Shown here piece by piece: positions 52,553 through 61,868 of a stretch of DNA of 64,000 bases (position 1 is the first letter of the stretch; each line of letters opens with the position of its first letter). The stretch spans positions 53,506-117,505 of the forward strand of contig AVDB01000009.1 in assembly GCA_000472185.1 (NCBI GenBank), written 5' to 3'. Under the pieces are notes generated by a model. It was not told the origin of the DNA, made no database searches, and saw nothing but the letters and a program-made list of their open reading frames with translations. Position numbers and translations under genes: made by a program. Origin of the DNA: Rhodobacteraceae bacterium HIMB11 (lineage in GTDB: Bacteria > Pseudomonadota > Alphaproteobacteria > Rhodobacterales > Rhodobacteraceae).

Positions 52553-53614
52553 ATGGCAAAATTTCATTCCCTGATCGTGACCGATGTTGAAAATACGATC
52601 CGTGACGCGATTGTCGTGTCCCTGCGCCCAGAAGAGGGGGCAGAGGCCTTTGACTTCACCCAAGGCCAATACCTCACATTTCGCCAAGAGATTGAGGGCA
52701 CGGAAATTCGTCGCTCCTATTCCATCTGCGCAGGCAAGGGTGACGGGTTACGGGTTGGAATCAAACGTGTCGAGGGCGGGGCCTTTTCCAACTGGGCCAA
52801 TGATACGCTTACCCCCGGCATGCGGGTTGAGGCGATGCCGCCCATGGGAAATTTCCACACAGCAATCGAGCCTGAACGCGAAAAAAATTATATCGGATTT
52901 GCGGGTGGATCAGGAATTACACCAGTTCTTTCCATCCTAAAAACCACGCTACGCGCCGAACCGCAGTCAAAATTCACGCTGGTTTACGCCAATCGCGGTG
53001 TGAACACGATCATGTTCAAAGAAGATCTTGAGGATCTGAAAAACCAGTTCATGGGGCGTTTGACGATCCTGCATATTTTGGAAAGCGATGCGCAGGACAT
53101 TGATCTGTTTCAGGGGCGTGTGGATCAGGAGAAATGTCATCTTTTGTTCAAGCATTGGATTGATATTGCGGGGATGGATACCGCCTTCATCTGCGGACCC
53201 GAACCGATGATGTTGGCAATCGCTGATGCCCTGCGTCAACATGGATTGCGCGATGATCAGATTAAGTTTGAGCTGTTCACCTCGGCCCAACATGGACGAT
53301 TGGAACACCGTAAAAAAGCGGTCGCAAAAACCGAAAAGCCAACGGAATTGGGGGTCACAATCGACGGCACCCAACGCACCATCACGATGGAGGCGGGGCA
53401 ATCGGTTTTGGACGCCGCACTCGATCACGCGCTAGATGCGCCTTATGCCTGTAAGGCGGGGGTCTGTTCGACGTGCCGCTGCAAGGTCACAAAGGGTGCG
53501 GTTGAAATGATCGCCAATCATGCATTGGAAGATTATGAAATCGAACAGGGGTATGTTTTGGCCTGCCAATCCTATCCAACAACAGAACAGGTTGATGTGG
53601 AGTTTGATCACTAG
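52553..53614 (+). CDS. paaE: Phenylacetyl-CoA epoxidase reductase PaaE
   Basis: 353 residues from the ATG after TAGGAGCG. The N-terminal FAD domain has RRSYSICAG, the NAD domain has GFAGGSGITPVLSILK and FICGPEPMM, and the plant-type 2Fe-2S domain has CKAGVCSTCRCKV plus a fourth Cys in VLACQSYP. It carries electrons from NADPH to the PaaA di-iron site. Last gene of paaJABCDE. Confidence 0.95.
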   Translation: MAKFHSLIVTDVENTIRDAIVVSLRPEEGAEAFDFTQGQYLTFRQEIEGTEIRRSYSICAGKGDGLRVGIKRVEGGAFSNWANDTLTPGMRVEAMPPMGNFHTAIEPEREKNYIGFAGGSGITPVLSILKTTLRAEPQSKFTLVYANRGVNTIMFKEDLEDLKNQFMGRLTILHILESDAQDIDLFQGRVDQEKCHLLFKHWIDIAGMDTAFICGPEPMMLAIADALRQHGLRDDQIKFELFTSAQHGRLEHRKKAVAKTEKPTELGVTIDGTQRTITMEAGQSVLDAALDHALDAPYACKAGVCSTCRCKVTKGAVEMIANHALEDYEIEQGYVLACQSYPTTEQVDVEFDH

Positions 53615-53660
53615 GGTAGGTGGTCAATAGCTGGAAACGAAACCAACGATTTTTCATCTT

Positions 53661-53740
53661 TCCCAGCCGACCTCGGGTGAGGCGATAGCGCCTCCCATGG
53701 GGGAGGTCGGCGCCTGCCAATCTATCGATTGGCTTAGAGC
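53661..53740 (-). repeat. Dispersed intergenic repeat, copy C (inverted, diverged)
   Basis: Compared with the reverse complement of copy B it keeps the end TCCCAGCCGA and the hairpin GCCAATC-TATC-GATTGGC (53716-53733), one base different from B over 18. Between them lies a nested hairpin: outer arms GCCGACCTC/GAGGTCGGC (53666-53711), inner arms GAGGCG/CGCCTC. It sits between convergent genes and could also stop transcription from both sides. Confidence 0.75.
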
Positions 53741-53754
53741 TGGATCTAAGCATG

Positions 53755-53787
53755 TTTCATTCTGAATCTATCTCACCCAGAATGAAA
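53755..53787. terminator. 10-bp inverted repeat at the convergent paaE/tetR junction
   Basis: TTTCATTCTG and CAGAATGAAA form a perfect stem around 13 nt. There is no T run immediately after, so a bidirectional terminator is likely but not certain; a protein-binding site is possible. The remaining gap to 53903 holds no gene. Confidence 0.4.
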
Positions 53788-53903
53788 TTAATCGCGTTTT
53801 TTCGCATAAAAAACCTTGCACAAGATTGGTAAGGTTAAAACCTCTGCAACAAATCATTTGCGCCACGCGAGATCAGCTTGTTTTCATCGCTAGTGACATG
53901 GGA

Positions 53904-54506
53904 TCAAGATCGCAGTATATTCTTCACCCCACCCATGGTCATTTGCGCCACGGTTTTTGCATAGGCTGCGCGGCCCTTGGCATCTTGTCTTGTGTTCCAC
54001 ATGTAAAACCAATTCAGCATCCCAAAAACGGACATCGCTGCCGCGCGGCGGGTTTCGCTGTCGGCTTGTAAATCCTTGTTCGATACAATCAAAAACGCCT
54101 CTAGGTGGCGCACCATGTCGCGTTGATATCCCTTTAGGATGCTTTGCTGATCCTCTGGCAATAGTGGGATGCCTTCGGTCTGGATTTTATGTTCATGATC
54201 CATCCCCTGATAGGCGTCCAAAATTTCAATGCAGAGTGTTTCAAGCGAGTTTTGGACATTATTGGCATCCAGCTGCACCGCAATGATGCGATCGCGCAAA
54301 CGGCACAGATAACTGTCCAAGATATCAAACAAAATCGCCAGTTTGCTATCGTAGTAGTGATAGATATTCCCCTTGGATATGCCGCAGGCTTTGGCAACCT
54401 CGGCCATGGACGCGCCTGCCACGCCGCGCTGGGCAAATACCCCTGCTGCGGCGGTCAGGATTTTGTCGCGTTTGGCGTCATAATCTTTGGCAATCGTGCG
54501 GACCAT
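53904..54506 (-). CDS. TetR family regulator of the phenylacetate cluster
   Basis: 200 residues. The N-terminal helix-turn-helix region KILTAAAGVFAQRGVAGASMAEVAKACGISKGNIYHYYDSK is textbook TetR, and the C-terminal domain would bind an effector. It is last in the paaG-paaI-paaK-tetR unit and follows paaK by 4 bp. In several proteobacteria and in Thermus, a TetR-type PaaR senses phenylacetyl-CoA; the same role is inferred here. Confidence 0.88.
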   Translation of the reverse strand: MVRTIAKDYDAKRDKILTAAAGVFAQRGVAGASMAEVAKACGISKGNIYHYYDSKLAILFDILDSYLCRLRDRIIAVQLDANNVQNSLETLCIEILDAYQGMDHEHKIQTEGIPLLPEDQQSILKGYQRDMVRHLEAFLIVSNKDLQADSETRRAAAMSVFGMLNWFYMWNTRQDAKGRAAYAKTVAQMTMGGVKNILRS

Positions 54507-54510
54507 GACA

Positions 54511-55812
54511 TTAACGATTATCTACAACACGGCGGGCCTTGCCTTGCGAGCGTTCGACTGTGCCCGGATCGCCCACTGTGATCTTGGTTGATACGCCCAC
54601 AATATCCTTAATCCGTTTGTTCAGCGTGGATGCGGCATTGGCACGTTCGGCCTCTGTTGTGGCACCGGGCAGGACCTCGACATGGACATGCATGGCGTCC
54701 ATGCGCCCCTCTTTCACCAGCTCGATTTGGTAATAGGGGGCCAAACCAGTGGTGGCCATGACCTGTTCTTCGATCTGCGTGGGGAACACATTGACCCCGC
54801 GCAGGATGATCATATCGTCCGAACGCCCTGTGATTTTTTCAATCCGTCGCATGCTGCGCGCTGTGCCAGGCAGTAGGCGTGTCAGATCGCGGGTGCGATA
54901 GCGGATCATCGGCATGCCCTCTTTGGTTAGGGATGTGAATACCAATTCCCCTTCGGATCCGTCGGGCAGAACCTCGCCTGTTTCAGTATCAATGATTTCA
55001 GGATAAAAATGATCCTCCCACAGGTGTAGGCCATCTTTGGTTTCCACACATTCATTGGCAACCCCTGGGCCCATTACCTCGGACAGGCCATAGATATCAA
55101 CCGCATGCATATCAAAGGTCTGTTCAATTTCTTCGCGCATGGAATTCGTCCATGGTTCTGCACCAAAAATACCCACCTGTAGGGATGTGGCCCGCGGGTC
55201 TAACCCCGCGGCGCGATAGGCCTCAAGAATATTCAACATATAGGATGGGGTCACCATGATCGCCTTGGGTTTGAAATCCTCGATCAGAGTGATTTGTTTC
55301 TCCGTCTGGCCCCCGCCCATCGGAACCACACGCGCGCCCAAACGTTCGATGCCGTAATGCGCCCCAAGCCCGCCTGTGAACAATCCATACCCATAGGCAC
55401 AATGCACCAAATCACCTGCGCGCACACCAGACGCACGCAGAGATCGCGCCACCAGATCGGCCCAGACATCAATGTCGTGCTTCGTATATCCAACCACCGT
55501 GGGTTTGCCCGTTGTCCCAGAAGAGGCATGCACACGAATGATCTTTTCATCAGGCACCGCAAACATGCCAAAGGGATAGTGATCGCGCAGATCGTTTTTA
55601 TAGGTAAACGGGAATTTCGCCAAATCAGACAGATCATTTACATCATCAGGATGCACGCCCGCCGCATCAAAGCGTTCGCGGTACATCGCCACATTGTCAT
55701 AGGCATGACGCAACGACCATTTCAAACGGTTCAATTGCAACGCGCGAATTTCATCGATGGAGGCGATTTCGATTGGATCAAGGTCCGATTTGGCTGGCGT
55801 TAAATCCTTCAT
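54511..55812 (-). CDS. paaK: Phenylacetate-CoA ligase
   Basis: 433 residues, the standard length. The ATP P-loop is VHASSGTTGKPTVVGYT, then YGYGLFTGGLGAHYG, DIYGLSEVMGPGVANEC and RYRTRDLTRL, and the C-terminal hinge GRSDDMIILRGVNVFPTQIEE. It converts phenylacetate to phenylacetyl-CoA, the first step of the pathway and the source of the likely inducer. 18 bp after paaI. Confidence 0.96.
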   Translation of the reverse strand: MKDLTPAKSDLDPIEIASIDEIRALQLNRLKWSLRHAYDNVAMYRERFDAAGVHPDDVNDLSDLAKFPFTYKNDLRDHYPFGMFAVPDEKIIRVHASSGTTGKPTVVGYTKHDIDVWADLVARSLRASGVRAGDLVHCAYGYGLFTGGLGAHYGIERLGARVVPMGGGQTEKQITLIEDFKPKAIMVTPSYMLNILEAYRAAGLDPRATSLQVGIFGAEPWTNSMREEIEQTFDMHAVDIYGLSEVMGPGVANECVETKDGLHLWEDHFYPEIIDTETGEVLPDGSEGELVFTSLTKEGMPMIRYRTRDLTRLLPGTARSMRRIEKITGRSDDMIILRGVNVFPTQIEEQVMATTGLAPYYQIELVKEGRMDAMHVHVEVLPGATTEAERANAASTLNKRIKDIVGVSTKITVGDPGTVERSQGKARRVVDNR

Positions 55813-55830
55813 GTGGTGTGTTCCCTGTTC

Positions 55831-56256
55831 TTATTCTTGAAACAATTGACCCTTGATCGCGCGGCTCATCCCGCGGAATTCGGCAATTGTTACGTTGTTT
55901 TGATTGGTGACTGTGACGTCATAAATCCCACTGCGCCCGCTGAGCGATACTTCACGCGCGTCTGCACGCAGGGTGTCGCCCAATTGGCCTGGTGCGATAT
56001 AGCTGATGGTGTTGTGCTGTGCGACAGTGGCCTGATTTCGGCTGTTACAGGCAAAGGCGAAGGCGCTGTCAGCCAGGGTGAAAATCACCCCACCATGACA
56101 GATGCCATGGCCGTTGCAATGATGATCCTGCACCTGCAATGCAAGCGTGGCGACACCTTCGTCCACGTTTGTAATTGCCATCCCAACCCATTTGGACGCT
56201 TTATCATTGTCCCACATGGCTGCGGCGGATTTTTCGGCGCGTTCCTTGGGTGTCAC
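55831..56256 (-). CDS. paaI: Hydroxyphenylacetyl-CoA thioesterase PaaI
   Basis: 141 residues from a GTG two bases after the paaG stop, with AAAGGA upstream. The hotdog signature is HGICHGGVIFTLADSAFAFACNSRN, very close to E. coli PaaI. It clears dead-end thioesters and releases CoA when the pathway stalls. Confidence 0.93.
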   Translation of the reverse strand: MTPKERAEKSAAAMWDNDKASKWVGMAITNVDEGVATLALQVQDHHCNGHGICHGGVIFTLADSAFAFACNSRNQATVAQHNTISYIAPGQLGDTLRADAREVSLSGRSGIYDVTVTNQNNVTIAEFRGMSRAIKGQLFQE

Positions 56257-56258
56257 TA

Positions 56259-57044
56259 TCAGCGTCCTTTGAATTCGGCTGCGCGCTTTTGCAAAAAGGC
56301 ACTGACACCTTCGGCGTAATCCGCGCTTTCCCCACAGCGTTTCATGTAGTTGGCTTCTTTGTCGATATGGGTCAATAGATCACTGTCCCATGATGTTTGG
56401 ATCGCCTCTTTGGTCAGAGCAAGGCCCAGTGTCGGCCCCTTGGCAAATCCTGCGGTCATGTCGCGGGCAACCTGCATCAAATCGGCGTCTTCAACGGATT
56501 TCCAGATCATGCCCCACTCTTCCGCCTTTTCGGAAATTAGGGGTTCTGCGGTCATGGCCAATCCTTTGGCGCGCGCCTCGCCAATCAGGTGCGGCAGATG
56601 CCAACTCCCCCCTGTATCGGGGATCAATCCAACCTTGGCAAAGGATTGAATGAATTTCGCACTTTTCGCCGCCAATACGATGTCACAGGCCAGCGCAAGG
56701 TTTGCCCCAGCACCCGCCGCAACCCCATTCACGGCGCAAACAACAGGGCAGGGAAGGTCGCGAATTTGCTTGACCAATGGTGCATAAAAAGTGCGTACGG
56801 TTGCGCCCAAATCGGGTGGGCCTGTCATCTTAGACGGATCGCGATCTCCCAAATCCTGACCCGCGCAAAACCCACGTCCCGCACCCGTTAACAAAACCGC
56901 CCGTGCAGATGCCTGTTGCGCATTGTTCAGACAATCGCGCAAGGCAAGGTGCATTTCCTCATTAAAACTGTTCAGCCGATCGGGACGGTTCAGGGTGATT
57001 TCAAACCATCCGTCGTGGTCGATACACTTGATTGTTTCACTCAT
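56259..57044 (-). CDS. paaG: 1,2-epoxyphenylacetyl-CoA isomerase PaaG
   Basis: 261 residues, one less than E. coli PaaG as remembered. The start ATG gives MSETIKCIDHDGWFEITLNRP; an ATG two codons earlier is possible. Crotonase motifs are GRGFCAGQDLGDRD and NGVAAGAGANLALACDIVLA, and the GLIPDTGGSWHLPHLIG block is PaaG-like. It isomerises the ring epoxide to the oxepin. First gene of the minus-strand paa unit, divergent from paaZ. Confidence 0.92.
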   Translation of the reverse strand: MSETIKCIDHDGWFEITLNRPDRLNSFNEEMHLALRDCLNNAQQASARAVLLTGAGRGFCAGQDLGDRDPSKMTGPPDLGATVRTFYAPLVKQIRDLPCPVVCAVNGVAAGAGANLALACDIVLAAKSAKFIQSFAKVGLIPDTGGSWHLPHLIGEARAKGLAMTAEPLISEKAEEWGMIWKSVEDADLMQVARDMTAGFAKGPTLGLALTKEAIQTSWDSDLLTHIDKEANYMKRCGESADYAEGVSAFLQKRAAEFKGR

Positions 57045-57063
57045 CGACATGAGGCTCCGTTCA

Positions 57064-57104
57064 TCAAAGTTAGATTGATCGTTGCATAAGCCGACCAAGT
57101 GGTC
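57064..57104. promoter_or_regulatory. Divergent paaG/paaZ control region with two operator candidates
   Basis: TCAAAGTTAGATTGA (57064-57078) repeats the motif found before paaJ. GACCA-AG-TGGTC (57093-57104) is a separate short inverted repeat, of the kind TetR proteins bind. Both lie in the 94-bp gap. Confidence 0.45.
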
Positions 57105-57138
57105 AATTATTAAACGAATACGAGAGAGGAGTTCCAAA

Positions 57139-59181
57139 ATGCGTGATATCCAAAGTTTCGTTTGCGGGGATTGGGTTGGTCCAGACAGCAGCGCACGTGG
57201 TGTTTTAGATGCAGTTGATGGAACGCAAATCGGGGTTGCGGGATCGCTGGGTTTTGATCGTGCGGCAATGGTGGACTATGCCAAATCCGTGGGCGGCCCG
57301 GCATTACGCGCCATGACATTTCATGAACGCGCAAAGATGTTAAAGGCCTTGGCCCTTTCTCTCTCTGAACAAAAAGATGCGCTTTATGAGGCATCCTATG
57401 CCACGGGCGCCACGCTAAAGGATCATATGATCGACGTGGATGGCGGGATTGGCACAATGCTGGTCATCGCGTCAAAAGGGCGGCGGGAAATGCCAAACGC
57501 CCATGTCTATGTCGATGGTCAGGTTGAACAACTTTCTCGTAGTGGGCAATTCGTAGGACAACATATTTGCACCCCGAAATTGGGTGTTGCCGTTCACATC
57601 AATGCGTTCAATTTCCCCGTTTGGGGCATGTTGGAAAAAATGGCGCCCGCGCTTTTGGCGGGGATGCCCGTGATTGTAAAACCCGCAACAGCGACCTGTC
57701 AGGTGACGGAACTGGCCTTTCAAATGATCATTGCATCGGGCCTGTTGCCCGCAGGGGCGGTTCAGTTGATTACGGGGGATTTGGGCAATCTACTGGATCA
57801 TTTGGGCGGCCAAGATGTGGTCAGCTTCACAGGGTCAGAGGCCACAGGCCGCCACCTGCGCACGCATCCTGCGTTGATCCAAAACGCGGTACATTTTATG
57901 GCGGAACAAGACAGTCTGAACGCCTCGGTCTTGGGGGCTGATGTGGCTGTGGGTTCGGCCGAATTTGATCTCTTTGTGAAAGAGGTGCACCGCGAAATCA
58001 CGGTGAAGGCGGGCCAAAAATGTACCGCCGTGCGCCGTGTTATGGTGCCAGATCATTTGTTGGATCCTGTTCAGACGGCATTGATCGAACGGTTGGCGAA
58101 TACCCCCATTGGCAATCCCCGCCATCCCGATACACGCATGGGCGCGTTGGTGTCCCTGTCACAACGGCGCGATGTGTTGGAAAAGGCCGCACAAATTGGG
58201 GCCGAGGCCGAGTGTGTTTTTGGCGCAGGTGACATGCCTGTGTTGGTTGATGCGGATGCTGAAAAAGGCGCCTTTGTCACGCCCAGACTGTTTAGATGCG
58301 AAACCCCCGATCAGGCGCAGGCTGTCCATGATATTGAGGCGTTTGGCCCTGTTTCAACCCTTATGGGATACCGTGATGCGGGTCACGCCAGTCAGTTGTT
58401 GAACCGTGGTCAGGGGTCATTGGTGGCCTCTGTCTTTACCGCCGATGCTGGGTTTGCGCGGGACATGGTTTTGGGCTCTGCCGCCTATCACGGGCGTCTT
58501 TATTTCAACAATGCAACCTCGGCCAAGGAAAGCACAGGCCATGGATCGCCCATGCCGCATTTGGTGCACGGGGGGCCAGGCCGCGCAGGCGGGGGCGAGG
58601 AATTGGGCGGTGTACGCGGTGTCATGTCCTATATGCAGCGCACCGCCATACAGGGCACGCCCGACATCCTGTCGGAAATCACGCAACGCTATGTGCCCAA
58701 TGCAACGCCAACGCCCACACCGGATCATCCCTTCCGCCGCAGTTATCATCAACTGACGCTTGGCGAACAATTGATCACCCTTGAACGCGAAATCACGATT
58801 GAGGATATCGAAACATTTGCACATTTCACGGGGGACACGTTTTACGCCCACATGGATGCCGAGGCCGCCAAACGAAATCCGTTTTTCCCCGACCGCGTCG
58901 CGCATGGGTATCTATTGCTTAGTTTTGCGGCGGGACTGTTCGTTGATCCAGATGAGGGGCCCGTTTTGGCAAACACTGGTTTGGACGAATTGCGGTTTAT
59001 GAAACCTGTCACAGCGGGTGAAAAAATTCACGTGGCCCTGACCGTCATGGCGAAAACACCGCGCACCGACACCTATGGTGAGGTGCGTTGGCATGTACGC
59101 ATCCTGAACCAAGATGAGGAGATCGCCGCAGAATATCAATTGCTGACCATGAACGCATTTGAACATTCAGACGCTCTATGA
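57139..59181 (+). CDS. paaZ: PaaZ, bifunctional aldehyde dehydrogenase / oxepin-CoA hydrolase
   Basis: 680 residues from the ATG after GAGGAG. The N-terminal aldehyde dehydrogenase has Glu256 (HFMAEQDSL) and Cys295 ([10 protein letters not shown]), at the same positions as in E. coli PaaZ. The C-terminal MaoC-like hydratase has [21 protein letters not shown] and [16 protein letters not shown]. It opens the oxepin ring and oxidises the semialdehyde to 3-oxo-5,6-dehydrosuberyl-CoA. ATGA overlap with the PaaX-like gene. Confidence 0.95.
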   Translation: MRDIQSFVCGDWVGPDSSARGVLDAVDGTQIGVAGSLGFDRAAMVDYAKSVGGPALRAMTFHERAKMLKALALSLSEQKDALYEASYATGATLKDHMIDVDGGIGTMLVIASKGRREMPNAHVYVDGQVEQLSRSGQFVGQHICTPKLGVAVHINAFNFPVWGMLEKMAPALLAGMPVIVKPATATCQVTELAFQMIIASGLLPAGAVQLITGDLGNLLDHLGGQDVVSFTGSEATGRHLRTHPALIQNAVHFMAEQDSLNASVLGADVAVGSAEFDLFVKEVHREITVKAGQKCTAVRRVMVPDHLLDPVQTALIERLANTPIGNPRHPDTRMGALVSLSQRRDVLEKAAQIGAEAECVFGAGDMPVLVDADAEKGAFVTPRLFRCETPDQAQAVHDIEAFGPVSTLMGYRDAGHASQLLNRGQGSLVASVFTADAGFARDMVLGSAAYHGRLYFNNATSAKESTGHGSPMPHLVHGGPGRAGGGEELGGVRGVMSYMQRTAIQGTPDILSEITQRYVPNATPTPTPDHPFRRSYHQLTLGEQLITLEREITIEDIETFAHFTGDTFYAHMDAEAAKRNPFFPDRVAHGYLLLSFAAGLFVDPDEGPVLANTGLDELRFMKPVTAGEKIHVALTVMAKTPRTDTYGEVRWHVRILNQDEEIAAEYQLLTMNAFEHSDAL

Positions 59182-59897
59182 CCCCAAGTGTTGCGCATAT
59201 CTTGGGCGGGGATCCCCCACGGGTCTGGTCGTTTATTGTAACGATTTTTGGCGATTTGGCGCGTGAGGATGAACGTTACATAAGTTCGCGCACGCTAAAC
59301 CGTTTGACCGCGGAAATCGGGGTAAAGCCCGAGGCAACCCGCGTCGCGCTGCATCGGTTGCGCAAAGAGGACTGGTTGGAAAGCGCCAAGTTCGGCCGTG
59401 AAAGCCATTATCGACTGACTAATAAGGGTCGCAAACTTAGCCGAGAGGCCGCGCCGCGCATCTATGGGGATAGCTTTGATCGGCCGCTTTGGATGGCGCT
59501 CTATGATCCTGCGTCCGCCGCACCTGATGGATTGCGCATCTTGTCGGGGATGTGTTTGGTCGCACAGGAACAACAGGGCGCAATGAACGTAGCGTTGGAT
59601 CATCCGTTGCCACAGTGGATGGTGGATCGTTTGGTGGATCAAGACGTACGCAACGCGGCCAAAAATTTGCATAAGCGTTTGCAAACGCTGGCGCAGATTT
59701 CTGGCCTCTATGATTTGGATCGGGTTGTGTTGCGATTGTCTATCGTACATGAATGGCGCCGCATCATTTTGCGTTTGCCTGATGTGCCCGATCATGTTTT
59801 AGGGGACGGGATTGCACTGCGGGATTTACGACAATCTGTTCAACATTTGCTTGCCTTACTGTCAAATGTGTCGCTGGATCACGTTGATGAACTATAG
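59178..59897 (+). CDS. paaX: PaaX-like transcriptional repressor
   Basis: 239 residues. The N-terminal winged helix is seen in ISSRTLNRLTAEIGVKPEATRVALHRLRKEDWLESAKFGRESHYRLTNKG, followed by the PaaX central and C-terminal domains. PaaX proteins repress paa promoters and are released by phenylacetyl-CoA. Coupling to paaZ by an ATGA overlap supports the link. The cluster thus has two regulators of different families. Confidence 0.85.
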   Translation: MTPSVAHILGGDPPRVWSFIVTIFGDLAREDERYISSRTLNRLTAEIGVKPEATRVALHRLRKEDWLESAKFGRESHYRLTNKGRKLSREAAPRIYGDSFDRPLWMALYDPASAAPDGLRILSGMCLVAQEQQGAMNVALDHPLPQWMVDRLVDQDVRNAAKNLHKRLQTLAQISGLYDLDRVVLRLSIVHEWRRIILRLPDVPDHVLGDGIALRDLRQSVQHLLALLSNVSLDHVDEL

Positions 59898-59907
59898 AGT
59901 GTGTGAT

Positions 59908-61164
59908 TTAGGGTTGGACAATCAGGGTTTGGATATCTGCGACATTCGTGCCTGTCGCACCTGTTATCAATAAATCACCCGAGGCTTGCAATGCGGCATA
60001 GCTGTCATTGTTTGCCAACAGCGCCGCGGGGTCCAAACCCGCATCAAAGATTCGCGGCCATGTGCCTGCATCCACAATCGCACCCGCTGCATCCGTGGGA
60101 CCATCCCGTCCGTCTGTTCCACCTGACAAAAAATGAACCGTTTGCGATGGATTTTGCGCGTTCAGGTGTTGCGCAACCAGAAGGGCCATTTCCTGATTGC
60201 GACCACCGCGTCCATCCCCCCGCAGTTGCACGGTTGTTTCGCCCCCCCACACAATTGCGGTAGGTATGCTGACGGGTAAGTGATTATCCAGAGCGGCGAT
60301 AATTGTTTCTGCCGCCGTGCCGACGTCCCCAACCAGGGGTTCATTTATCGTGATAACGTTAAAATCCGAACGCAGATGCGCGGCCGCCGCCTCGACACTT
60401 TGTCGATTGCTGCCGACCAAGGTGTTGGACGCATCTGGAAGGTCGTCGTTCACATCTGGCCCTTGTAGGTGGTTTTGAATAGATGCGGGCAGGGTGTCCC
60501 AAGCGCCAACTTGTTTCAGGCGTTCGCGTGCGGATGTTTTTGTGCCCAGTGGGGCAACCGTTGGGCCGCTTGCGATGGCGCGCAGATCATCGCCCACCAC
60601 ATCAGAGAGGATATAGGCAGATACAGGCGCAGGGGCCGCCTGACGCAATAAACCCCCGCCCTTTAATGTCGAGACCTGCTGACGGATCATGTTCATTTCG
60701 ACGATATCCAACCCACTGGCCAGAAGTGCCGCGTTCAACGCCTGTTTATCAGCTAGGCTGATCCCCTGTGCAGGGGCGGGCAGCAGGGCAGAGGCCCCGC
60801 CTGAAATAAGGGCGATGACATGATCATCTGCGGTTGTTGTCGCCAAAATTTCAGATATTTTTTGCGTGGCAACCAACCCAACATCGTCAGGAATTGGATG
60901 GCCGCTGTTGAAAAACAGGATGTTTTCAATGCGATCTTGGTTTTCTTGATGTGTGACACAGAGGGCCTCGATATCCTCTCCCAAATGCGCCATTGCGCCG
61001 CGCAGCATCGCAGGCGCCGCTTTGCCTGCCGCGATAACGATCACACGGCCATTCGCGTTATGTGACAGGGTGGTCATATGACGCGCGATTGCAGCCTCGG
61101 GATCGGCCTGATCAATCGCTGCCTGAAATGCTGATCGAAGTGCGTCTGTGGGATTGCGTGTCAT
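59908..61164 (-). CDS. Glycerate 2-kinase / MOFRL family (TtuD-GckA type)
   Basis: 418 residues. N-terminal GKAAPAMLRGA, NSGHPIPDD, ALISGGASALLPAPAQGISL, and C-terminal MOFRL motifs GGETTVQLRGDGRGGRNQEMAL and SGGTDGRDGPTDAAGA. The family phosphorylates glycerate at C2 with ATP; older annotations call it hydroxypyruvate reductase TtuD. It stands alone, converging on the paaX-like gene with an 10-bp gap. Confidence 0.9.
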   Translation of the reverse strand: MTRNPTDALRSAFQAAIDQADPEAAIARHMTTLSHNANGRVIVIAAGKAAPAMLRGAMAHLGEDIEALCVTHQENQDRIENILFFNSGHPIPDDVGLVATQKISEILATTTADDHVIALISGGASALLPAPAQGISLADKQALNAALLASGLDIVEMNMIRQQVSTLKGGGLLRQAAPAPVSAYILSDVVGDDLRAIASGPTVAPLGTKTSARERLKQVGAWDTLPASIQNHLQGPDVNDDLPDASNTLVGSNRQSVEAAAAHLRSDFNVITINEPLVGDVGTAAETIIAALDNHLPVSIPTAIVWGGETTVQLRGDGRGGRNQEMALLVAQHLNAQNPSQTVHFLSGGTDGRDGPTDAAGAIVDAGTWPRIFDAGLDPAALLANNDSYAALQASGDLLITGATGTNVADIQTLIVQP

Positions 61165-61282
61165 AGAAGGTCGCCGTGTTATCCAGTTTTCGCAAAGCTA
61201 ACAATGCGCGAACTGAACCACAAGACGGCAATGTCGTATTGAATAGTTGGTCACCCCGCATCCTGGGGTGACCATCGTAATT

Positions 61283-61670
61283 TTAGGACCGTTTGCCAAA
61301 CCACATGCGTGAAAATAGCCCGTCCTTTAGCCAATATTGATGATAAAGTGCGGCAACAACATGCCCAATTACCAATCAGTAGGATCACCACGTAAAAGGC
61401 CCAATGCGCCCAAACGCCTGCTTTGTCCAAAACTGCACTGCCTGTTTTTGCGTGCGGCGGCTGTTCGCTGCGCAATTTGGTGATCAAGCGCAGGATCAAG
61501 AGCGCGCCCGCAATTAGGCCAACCGTCATATGCATCCGCAATGCATCAATTTTTCCTGGATCTGAATTGGGCGTGTGTTCCAGCACAAATTGACCCGAGG
61601 TCTATGCCATTATAATTAAAACAAGCATTTCCCAATGGATCACGACCAAGATTGGATGATATCGTTTCAT
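61283..61670 (-). pseudogene. Cytochrome b561 family gene, broken by an amber stop and an internal deletion
   Basis: Starts MKRYHPILVVIHWEMLVLII, the typical b561 N-terminus with a haem-ligand-like His. An in-frame TAG at 61602-61604 then interrupts. The same frame continues as TSGQFVLEHTPNSDPGKIDAL and RMHMTVG up to FYVVILLI. There the frame shifts and joins directly to the normal family C-terminus, HVVAALYHQYWLKDG ending WFGKRS at the TAA at 61283. About 45 residues of the middle are missing against a usual length near 175. Two separate lesions make a functional product very unlikely. Confidence 0.85.
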
Positions 61671-61868
61671 CACAGTATCCTCACCTATTATAGTTCCGAG
61701 GGCCGGCGCACAAAATCGTGATAAAAAACACACTTCTAAAATTAAACATCTCCCTTGAACTATAGAGGGGTTTGTACATCTATACTGTCAAGGAAGGCAG
61801 AGCAGCTCGCTCGCAAATAGTGACATTTAAGATCCAAGTTATTTGGGCCAACAGACAGGAGAGATCGC

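Noticed and set aside
55294..55803. 169-codon plus-strand frame opposite paaK
   Set aside because: Rich in Arg, His and Ile with no motif; paaK fills this region.
61251..61586. Intact 111-aa cytochrome b561-like protein
   Set aside because: The frame begins after an in-frame stop and ends in a shifted frame; the true family termini lie outside it, so it is a pseudogene.
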